Assembly: GCF_030688855.1 (NCBI RefSeq)
Contig: NZ_JAUYZK010000011.1
Coordinates: forward strand, 1 to 59,483
Source: Helicobacter cappadocius
GTDB taxonomy: Bacteria > Campylobacterota > Campylobacteria > Campylobacterales > Helicobacteraceae
Direction of reading: 5' to 3'
Length of the DNA: 59,483 nucleotides
Position numbers and translations under genes: made by a program. The notes beneath the pieces are model-generated. The model made no database searches, was not told the origin of the DNA, and saw only the letters and a list, made by a program, of their open reading frames with translations. Each line of letters begins with the position of its first letter. Position 1 is the stretch's first letter. This document shows, piece after piece, positions 53,969 through 59,483 of the stretch.

Positions 53969-54721
53969 ATGTTTGAAGATTTAAAACCTCATATTCAAGA
54001 TCTCCGCAAAAGATTAATGATTTCTGTTGCCACGCTTTTGGTAGCTTTTTTGGTTTGTTTTAGTTTTTGGACACATATTTTTGAATGGATAAAAGCACCC
54101 TTACAAGCTGCTTTTACCTCTAAACAAGTAAGCGGAATGCTCATTCAAATATCACCCGCAGAAGGGGTTTTTGCAGCTATGAAAGTCAGCTTTTTTGCCG
54201 CTCTTTTGGTTTCTATGCCGATTATTTTTTGGCAATTATGGCTTTTTATTGCACCTGGTTTGTATAAAAACGAAAAAAAAGTGGTTCTCCCTTTTGTATT
54301 TTTTGGAACATTGATGTTTTTATGTGGAGCTGCATTTGCGTATTTTGTCGTTTTTCCCTTCACTATAAAATATATTTTGATGTTTGGAAATGAAGAATTC
54401 CAAGCAAACATCTCTGTCTCAAGCTATATTACATTTTTTACTCGGGTTGTTATTGGCTTTGGGGTTGCATTTGAATTACCTGTTTTGGCGTATTTTTTAG
54501 CAAAAATTGGACTCATTACAGATGCCACATTGAAGGGTTATTTTAAGTATGCTATTGTGATTATATTTATTTTGGCAGCCATCCTTACTCCTCCAGATGT
54601 CGTTTCTCAAGTTTTTATGGCACTTCCTTTGATTTGTCTTTATCTACTTTCAATCCTGATAGCAAAAATAGTCAATCCTGCCCCGAAAAAAGAAGATGAA
54701 GAAGAGCAAAAAGATCAGTGA
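53969..54721 (+). CDS. tatC: Sec-independent translocase TatC
   Basis: 250 residues, six transmembrane helices. FEDLKPHIQDLRKRLMIS at the N-terminus carries the signal-recognition region, and FVVFPFTIKYILMFGNEE and FELPVLAYFLAKIGLI contain the conserved Glu and Pro. The tail EDEEEQKDQ is acidic. The TGA stop abuts the queA ATG. Confidence 0.95.
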   Translation: MFEDLKPHIQDLRKRLMISVATLLVAFLVCFSFWTHIFEWIKAPLQAAFTSKQVSGMLIQISPAEGVFAAMKVSFFAALLVSMPIIFWQLWLFIAPGLYKNEKKVVLPFVFFGTLMFLCGAAFAYFVVFPFTIKYILMFGNEEFQANISVSSYITFFTRVVIGFGVAFELPVLAYFLAKIGLITDATLKGYFKYAIVIIFILAAILTPPDVVSQVFMALPLICLYLLSILIAKIVNPAPKKEDEEEQKDQ

Positions 54722-55762
54722 ATGCAAGAGGATTTTTTATTAGAAAGTTATGATTATTTTCTTCCAAAAGAGCTCATAGCCAATTATCCAGCTACTCCTA
54801 GAGAAAGTGCGAAATTAATGGTTTATGATAGAAAAAAAGATGAAATTTTTCATACTGATTTTTATCATATTTTTGACTTTATCCCTCAAAAGGCTTTGGT
54901 TGTTCTAAATGATACCAAAGTTATAAAAGCTAGAATTTATGGGCATAAACCAAGTGGCGGAAGTCTTGAGTTTTTATATCACCGAGAAATAGGACAAGAT
55001 AGCTATTTGGTTCAAATAAAAGGCAGGGTAAAAGAAAATCTTCGCGTTGTTTTTGCAGATGGATATGAAAGCATCATAAAAGAACTTAGAGAAGATGGCT
55101 ATAGGGTTGTTAGCTTTTTTCATAAAGATGTCCTGCTTGATTTAAAAGGTGTTTTAGATATGTTGGAAAAAATTGGGCATACACCCTTGCCACCTTATAT
55201 TAAACGTGTTGATGAAAAGTTGGATTTATCTGAGTATCAGAGTGTGTTTGCAAAAAATCTAGGAGCAGTAGCTGCCCCCACAGCCTCTTTACATTTTTCA
55301 GATGTTGCTTTAGAACGTTTAAAAACCGAATTTTCTCATTGTTTTCTCACTCTTCATATCGGGGCAGGGACATTCAATGCAGTAGAAGCAAAAGATATAA
55401 GACACCATCATATTCACACAGAAAGACTTACTATACCTCTTGAAAGTATGGAAAAAATAGACAATGCAAAATCTATTTTGTGCATAGGCACTACAGCACT
55501 TAGAAGCGTGGAGTATTATGCCAGATTGAAGAACATAAACAAAAAAGAGGATTTGTATGCCCAATGTGATATATTTTTACATCCGGGAAATTCCGTATCA
55601 AGAGTGAATCATTTATTGACGAATTTCCATCTGCCTAAATCAAGCTTGATAATGCTTGTTAGCTCGATGGTGGGAGTAAAAAAATGTAGAGAACTTTACG
55701 AAATAGCGATTGCAAATCAATATAGATTTTATTCTTATGGTGATGGGATGTTGATTTTATGA
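54722..55762 (+). CDS. queA: tRNA preQ1(34) S-adenosylmethionine ribosyltransferase-isomerase QueA
   Basis: 346 residues; converts preQ1-tRNA to epoxyqueuosine with SAM. SYDYFLPKELIANYPATPRE, VLNDTKVIKARIYG, YQSVFAKNLGAVAAPTASLHF, HIGAGTFNAVEA and TNFHLPKSSLIMLVSSMVG are the family motifs. Start ATG directly after the tatC stop. Overlaps rsmG by 4 bases (ATGA). Confidence 0.95.
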   Translation: MQEDFLLESYDYFLPKELIANYPATPRESAKLMVYDRKKDEIFHTDFYHIFDFIPQKALVVLNDTKVIKARIYGHKPSGGSLEFLYHREIGQDSYLVQIKGRVKENLRVVFADGYESIIKELREDGYRVVSFFHKDVLLDLKGVLDMLEKIGHTPLPPYIKRVDEKLDLSEYQSVFAKNLGAVAAPTASLHFSDVALERLKTEFSHCFLTLHIGAGTFNAVEAKDIRHHHIHTERLTIPLESMEKIDNAKSILCIGTTALRSVEYYARLKNINKKEDLYAQCDIFLHPGNSVSRVNHLLTNFHLPKSSLIMLVSSMVGVKKCRELYEIAIANQYRFYSYGDGMLIL

Positions 55763-56331
55763 GGTTAGATATAATACAGAGAGATTTTTCTTTGGATGAT
55801 GGAACTGTAGAGTGTTTTGAAAAATATGCCAAAACCTTGTTGCATTGGAATAATATACACAATCTTAGTGGAATACACACTCTTGAAGAAGTGTATGAAA
55901 ATATTTTCGATTCCATATATCCGTTAAAATTTATTCAAGATTTTGAGTGTTGCATTGATATTGGGAGTGGGTCAGGATTTCCTGCGATTCCTCTTGCGAT
56001 ATGCAAACCTCAGTGCGAGTTTGTTTTGATCGAACCAAGATTTAAACGAGTGAGTTTTTTGAAAAATCTTATCATTGAGTTAGGTTTGAAGTATGTAAAA
56101 GTTGAAAAGTGTTTGATAGAAGATCTGCAATTTGCAAAACAAGCAGATTTGATTACTTCAAGAGGAGTGATGCAGAGCGAAGATTTGATAAAAAATGCTA
56201 AGAGATTTTTAAAAAAACAAGGTCATTATTTATTTTACAAAGGAGAGCGTTTGGGGCTAGAGATAAATTTTTTAGATAGCGAATGTTTTTGTAGAGAAAA
56301 AAGAGTTTATTTTTATAGAAAGGAAAATTGA
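55759..56331 (+). CDS. rsmG: 16S rRNA (guanine527-N7) methyltransferase RsmG
   Basis: 190 residues. CIDIGSGSGFPAIPLAI is the SAM motif, followed by FVLIEPRFKRVSFLKNLI and TSRGVMQSEDLI. Slightly shorter than the 207 residues of E. coli. Coupled to queA by overlap and to the next gene by TGATG. Confidence 0.9.
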   Translation: MRLDIIQRDFSLDDGTVECFEKYAKTLLHWNNIHNLSGIHTLEEVYENIFDSIYPLKFIQDFECCIDIGSGSGFPAIPLAICKPQCEFVLIEPRFKRVSFLKNLIIELGLKYVKVEKCLIEDLQFAKQADLITSRGVMQSEDLIKNAKRFLKKQGHYLFYKGERLGLEINFLDSECFCREKRVYFYRKEN

Positions 56332-56543
56332 TGCGACTTGTTATTATATTAGTTATTATCGCTTTGATTGTGTGGTTTTTTTTCTACAGAAAGCCTTCTG
56401 TGCAAAAAAAACAGACAAAAAAACCAGCAGAAGAGATTATGCTAGAGTGTTGTAAATGTGGGACATATATTTCTTCACAGGAAGCTATCATTTCTCATAA
56501 AAAATGTTTTTGTTCAAAAAAATGTTTGGATACAGAGGAATAA
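56331..56543 (+). CDS. Small membrane protein with four-cysteine motif (PP0621-like)
   Basis: 70 residues. A transmembrane helix (LVIILVIIALIVWFFFYR), a short basic linker and a cytoplasmic C-terminal part with CCKCGTY and CFCSKKC, a likely zinc-binding arrangement. Start ATG at 56331 overlaps the rsmG stop by one base. A TTG one codon upstream is possible. Similar small genes follow rsmG in H. pylori (HP1064). Function unknown. Confidence 0.75.
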   Translation: MRLVIILVIIALIVWFFFYRKPSVQKKQTKKPAEEIMLECCKCGTYISSQEAIISHKKCFCSKKCLDTEE

Positions 56544-56544
56544 A

Positions 56545-56925
56545 ATGATTATTTTTGGATACAAAGGGATTGAATTTCCTAGATTTAAAAAGATTACTTC
56601 CATTGAAGAAATCATGAATGTTGATAATACTTGTATTGTATGGTTTGATAGGGAAGATGATATTAATCATATCATTTCTAATCATTGTCTTCAAAACGAT
56701 GTAAAATACGCTATAAAAGTGGATAATCTCACGGATTTTGTTGTATATGCTTCACTTGGAGCTAGATATGCAATACTTGATAAAACTCCAGAGATATATC
56801 AAAAGATAGCTGAAGTTTATTTGTTTGATATGAAAATACTATACACAATAAAAGATAAAAGCGAAATAGAAGAGTTGGTAAAAATGGGGATTGATGGAGT
56901 TATTTTTAGAGAGATTTTAGAATAA
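56545..56925 (+). CDS. Uncharacterised cytoplasmic protein
   Basis: 126 residues starting MIIFGYKGIEFPRFKKITSI. It has no signal peptide or membrane helix; the repeated alternation of strands and helices (YAIKVDNLTDFVVYASLGAR, ILYTIKDKSEIEELVKMGID) looks like a small alpha/beta fold. A longer frame from 56458 overlaps the previous gene and lacks a ribosome site; GAGGAA before the ATG at 56545 fits. I recall HP1065 as the H. pylori counterpart, but no function. Confidence 0.7.
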   Translation: MIIFGYKGIEFPRFKKITSIEEIMNVDNTCIVWFDREDDINHIISNHCLQNDVKYAIKVDNLTDFVVYASLGARYAILDKTPEIYQKIAEVYLFDMKILYTIKDKSEIEELVKMGIDGVIFREILE

Positions 56926-56947
56926 TTTTGCTACAATCCCGCCCTAA

Positions 56948-57035
56948 GGGGAGATGTCCGAGTGGTTGAAGGAGCACGCCTGGAACGCGTGTAAGGTGCA
57001 AGCCTTCAAGGGTTCGAATCCCTTTCTCTCCGCCA
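56948..57035 (+). tRNA. tRNA-Ser (anticodon GGA), CCA encoded
   Basis: A type II tRNA of 88 bases. Acceptor stem GGGGAGA (56948-56954) pairs with TCTCTCC (57025-57031) with one G-T pair. TG at positions 8-9 and a typical Ser D-arm follow, then anticodon stem CACGC/GCGTG with loop CTGGAAC, so anticodon GGA, reading UCC and UCU. A variable arm (TAAGGTGCAAGCCTTCA) separates it from the T arm with GGTTCGAATCC. Discriminator G and CCA are encoded. Confidence 0.95.
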
Positions 57036-57423
57036 TTTCTTTGAATACTATCTTCTTTAGATAGCGTATTATCCTACTTATACCCGTTAAACTTTCAAAT
57101 TTATAGGCATTTTGTTGATACTCTTTCCAAAATTCACTTCATTCACAAAAACTATAGCTCAATAGAATATTCAAAAATATTTGAATATATTTCCCTTAAG
57201 AGTGTCTATTGACCAAATTTAATCAAAAGAATAAATCATCACCAATTCTTGAAAATTAATTGATATATACTATAATAATATTTAAATATTTTATTTACTT
57301 TTTATATAAATAAAGCCTTATTTTCGATATTTTTCGAGATTTTCATCTTTTATTTACTATTCAAGTAAAAAAATACGATATGATTCCATTCAAAAATAAC
57401 AACTAATATCCTAAGGAAAACCT
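57036..57423. other. AT-rich intergenic region upstream of the autotransporter
   Basis: 388 bases without a credible gene. It contains a small inverted repeat (CTATCT-TCTTT-AGATAG) shortly after the tRNA that is not followed by a T run. The distal half is very AT-rich and contains runs of A and T. A TATGAT at 57379-57384 and AAGGA at 57413-57417 serve the autotransporter. No tRNA, transposon or direct repeat of the tRNA 3' end was seen. Confidence 0.6.
57379..57417 (+). promoter_or_regulatory. -10 element and RBS of the autotransporter gene
   Basis: TATGAT at 57379-57384 and AAGGA at 57413-57417, six bases before the ATG at 57424. There is no clear -35. A CGATAT overlapping the -10 recalls the sigma-28 -10 but has no TAAA at the right distance. 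Confidence 0.5.
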
Positions 57424-59483
57424 ATGAAAAATATAATGAACAGCGACAAAAACAATAAAATAATGTCCTCTAATGCCCAAAATTCGGTTATAGCCCCCCC
57501 CCCATTGACTTTTTTAAAAAGCAATTCTTTAGAGAATTTTGAAAATCCAAAAAAATCTCGATCTACTGAAAAATACAACAAATCTTTTATCCCTGTTATT
57601 TCTTTTGTGCTTTCTACATTTTTGTTTTCATTTAGTGGTGAGTTAAGAGCAGACACTTTAGGTGATGCTTCTTGCACACTAGGAGATAGTGCTTCTTGTG
57701 CCACTTTTAGTACAACTTCAGATTTTTCCAATTATTTAAATCTTGTTTCAAAAGGCAGTGGAGTTTATGATCTAAGTTATTCTCAAGCACCAGCTAATGC
57801 AAACTTTCCAAATGTAACTTTAAATGCTAATAATGCTGTTATTAATTCCAATCTTATAGGAAATGGTTTGTATGGAACGGGTTTATCCAATCAGAATATG
57901 CAAACAATCTTTAATCTCAAAAATTCAGTTTGGAATGGAAACTTTATAGTAAGCAGTGGTAATTATGCTGGTTTTGGATTCACAACCACTTTTGATGGAA
58001 ATTATAATGATACAGACAATACAGCCAATCCTCTTAATGGCTATGCCCTAAAGGGAAACATAACTTCCCCGTATTCCACTTCAAACAGCACTTTTAACTT
58101 CAATAATGGTGCAAAGATGGCTGGAAATATATCATTTGCTAGCACAGGTACTTTTAATTTCAATTCAGGCTCTTCTTTGCAAGGCAATATTAGTTCTAGT
58201 TCGGGCAGTACTATCAATGTTAATTTTGCTGACTCTTCTATGAAGGGGAATGTAAGTGCTTATTCAGGAACAATCAATACTAATTTTACAAATTCTTCTA
58301 TGATAGGAAGTATTTTTAACTCCACTGCAACATCTGGTACAACAGCGTGGAATTGGAATTTAGATAATTCGAGCATTGATGCAACAAATGGTGGTGTCTC
58401 TGTAAGAAATTATTCTACATTTAACTTTAGTCTTGCGAACAAATCTAGTCTGACAGGTGCTATCAGCGTGAAGGATCTTTCGACTTTAAACCTCAATCTT
58501 GCCAATAGTTCTAGTTTGGTAGGTAATCTGAGTATGGAGAATTATTCGACTTTAAACCTCAATCTTACCAACAATTCGACTTTCAAAGGCAGTACAAGTT
58601 CTGATTATCAAGGTGTTCTTAAAGCTACCTTCGCCAATTCTTCTATGGAAGGAAATATTACCAACAATTCAAATCGTAATAGACCTTACAAAGTTCAAAC
58701 TTATACATTTTCAGGCAACTCAGATGAGGGTTTTGCCCTCAAAGGACTTAATGGTGCTAATTCAAAAATAAACTCATATCAAGGTGTTATTAATTTAAAC
58801 TTTGATAATGGAGCTAAGGCTTATGCAGATATTACAGCAAATGTTGATGGCTATAGTTATGGGTCTCTTCCTACAATAAATATGAGTTTTAAAAATAACT
58901 CCACATTAAATGGTAGCATATCTGAGTATCCTCATGGTAGGATTAAAGCCACCTTCATTGATTCTTCTATGGAGGGAAACATCACCAACTTTAGAAGCAA
59001 TTTTGATGGTACAAATTCTCAAACTTATACATTTTCAGGCAACTCAGATAAGGGTTTTGCCCTCAAAGGACTTAATGGTGCTAATTCAAAGATACAAACA
59101 GCTAGAAATGGCATCAATCTAACCTTTGATAATGGGGCTAAGGCTTATGCAGATATTGAAACTGCTGGTGGCGACACTGCTGCCACTGGTCAAAATGTAA
59201 GCCTCACTCTTAAAAACAACTCTTTTTTGCAAGGTAGCGTAACTGGTTATTATGGATATATCAATGCTAATTTAACTGATTCCTCTATGACAGGAAGTGT
59301 CTTGAATTCCACTGGAGCTACTTGGAAATGGAACTTAGATAACTCTAAAATTGATGCAAGTTCAGGTGGTATCAATGTAAAAAACAATTCTACTTTGAAC
59401 CTCACCCTTAACAACAACTCTTCAATACTAGGCAATATCACTACCACCACTGGCTCTACCAACCTCACCTTAAATGCACCTTA
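57424..59483 (+). CDS. Phase-variable autotransporter (type V), N-terminal part
   Basis: The frame from ATG 57424 is open to the window edge (686 codons, no stop). An extended signal peptide has an N region rich in Asn, Ser and Lys, then a C10 tract coding APPPLT, then the hydrophobic core FIPVISFVLSTFLFSFSG and a probable cleavage after ELRA. The passenger is Asn/Ser/Thr-rich with short repeats such as SSMxGNxS, STLNLxLxNNSS and LDNSxIDA, the pattern of a parallel beta-helix. Two Cys pairs near the mature start are unusual (GDASCTLGDSASCA). The beta-barrel lies beyond the window. With C9 or C11 the frame stops within 20 codons, so it is ON here. Role likely adhesion; inferred. Confidence 0.85.
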   Translation, partial: MKNIMNSDKNNKIMSSNAQNSVIAPPPLTFLKSNSLENFENPKKSRSTEKYNKSFIPVISFVLSTFLFSFSGELRADTLGDASCTLGDSASCATFSTTSDFSNYLNLVSKGSGVYDLSYSQAPANANFPNVTLNANNAVINSNLIGNGLYGTGLSNQNMQTIFNLKNSVWNGNFIVSSGNYAGFGFTTTFDGNYNDTDNTANPLNGYALKGNITSPYSTSNSTFNFNNGAKMAGNISFASTGTFNFNSGSSLQGNISSSSGSTINVNFADSSMKGNVSAYSGTINTNFTNSSMIGSIFNSTATSGTTAWNWNLDNSSIDATNGGVSVRNYSTFNFSLANKSSLTGAISVKDLSTLNLNLANSSSLVGNLSMENYSTLNLNLTNNSTFKGSTSSDYQGVLKATFANSSMEGNITNNSNRNRPYKVQTYTFSGNSDEGFALKGLNGANSKINSYQGVINLNFDNGAKAYADITANVDGYSYGSLPTINMSFKNNSTLNGSISEYPHGRIKATFIDSSMEGNITNFRSNFDGTNSQTYTFSGNSDKGFALKGLNGANSKIQTARNGINLTFDNGAKAYADIETAGGDTAATGQNVSLTLKNNSFLQGSVTGYYGYINANLTDSSMTGSVLNSTGATWKWNLDNSKIDASSGGINVKNNSTLNLTLNNNSSILGNITTTTGSTNLTLNAP
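57494..57503 (+). repeat. C10 homopolymer (contingency tract) in autotransporter signal region
   Basis: Ten C at 57494-57503 in the codons for Ala-Pro-Pro-Pro, before the signal-peptide core. C10 is in frame. C9 reads CAT TGA directly after the tract, and C11 meets TGA about 12 codons later. Confidence 0.9.
58696..58766 (+). repeat. Passenger repeat, copy 1 (71 bp)
   Basis: A 71-bp block coding QTYTFSGNSDEGFALKGLNG and a few more residues; it recurs at 59020-59090 with one base change (Glu to Lys codon). The spacing is 324 bp, 108 codons, so the frame is kept. Confidence 0.85.
59020..59090 (+). repeat. Passenger repeat, copy 2 (71 bp)
   Basis: The second copy of the 71-bp block at 58696-58766, nearly identical, coding QTYTFSGNSDKGFALKGLNG. 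Downstream of both copies a second shared segment codes LTFDNGAKAYADI or its near match. Confidence 0.85.

Noticed and set aside
56458-56544. 29-codon N-terminal extension of the 126-residue protein
   Set aside because: It lies inside the preceding gene in another frame, with no ribosome site; GAGGAA supports 56545.
57376-57381. Sigma-28 promoter (CGATAT) for the autotransporter
   Set aside because: No TAAA element about 15 bases upstream; a vegetative -10 overlaps it.
56948-57423. Integrated element at tRNA-Ser
   Set aside because: No integrase, no direct repeat of the tRNA 3' end, and the right side is cut by the window.
57411-57731. 106-codon minus-strand frame opposite the autotransporter start
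   Set aside because: It mirrors the tract and signal peptide of the plus gene, has low-complexity composition and no homology I recognise.
58400-59400. CRISPR-like or short-repeat array
   Set aside because: The repeats are in frame with a coding sequence, differ in length and lack regular spacers.

Overview
The window is AT-rich bacterial DNA with gene content and order typical of Helicobacter (Campylobacterota). From memory, several runs match H. pylori blocks: kchA-rpmB (HP0490-0491), rpoN-lptB-tsaE-dnaX (HP0714-0717), truB-csrA-ispE-smpB-exbB-exbD-rpmH-rnpA-yidD-yidC-jag-mnmE (around HP1441-1452), comF-tmk-coaD-ubiX-flgA-uvrD-pflB-serS (HP1473-1480), tatB-tatC-queA-rsmG and two small genes (HP1060-1065), an MFS gene with ttcA (HP1181-1182), and mqo beside an NlpC/P60 gene (HP0086-0087). 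Those blocks are joined here in a different order. A gamma-glutamyltranspeptidase, a bipartite CetB/CetA energy-taxis receptor, a zinc/manganese ABC system and a large autotransporter add to a host-associated, motile profile. The low GC points to an enterohepatic-type species, but the species cannot be named from the sequence.

Layout. 1-494: start of a type I restriction specificity subunit running off the left edge. 525-1881: potassium channel and L28. 1939-7405: a minus-strand surface-glycan locus of six genes. Three carry coding-strand G11 tracts (two methyltransferases, one GT2 glycosyltransferase), one GT2 lacks its N-terminal half, and the last gene is a GT4 glycosyltransferase whose two domains are in reversed order. 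7481-12758: phosphate locus, pstS and pstCAB on minus with a PhoB/PhoR-type pair on plus between them. Matching direct-repeat boxes sit at the same distance from a -10 element in front of both pstS and pstC. 12934-16123: four plus-strand genes of unknown function, the last with a sigma-54 promoter. 16154-20181: rpoN, lptB, tsaE, dnaX. 20423-22096: ggt.

22127-31113 is a long minus-strand translation, RNA-processing and membrane-insertion operon. 31204-33098 is cetB-cetA. 33085-39550 holds rdgB, a YajR-like transporter, ttcA, a membrane phosphoesterase, a low-molecular-weight phosphatase, a Spx/ArsC-like protein and an NlpC/P60 lipoprotein. 39547-43318 is a metal ABC operon (znuA-znuC-znuB) with mqo inserted before the permease gene. 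Two envelope genes follow. 44401-53152 is the comF to serS run, including two flagellar genes (flgA, pflB-like). 53378-56925 is the tat-queA-rsmG operon. A tRNA-Ser(GGA) at 56948-57035 and a 388-base AT-rich gap precede an autotransporter that is open to the right edge, with a C10 tract in front of its signal-peptide core.

The main points of interest are the permuted glycosyltransferase, the contingency tracts (including one that would switch between three C-termini), the paired Pho-box promoters, the sigma-54 promoter on an uncharacterised gene beside rpoN, and an SdhB/HdrB-like protein without iron-sulfur ligands.
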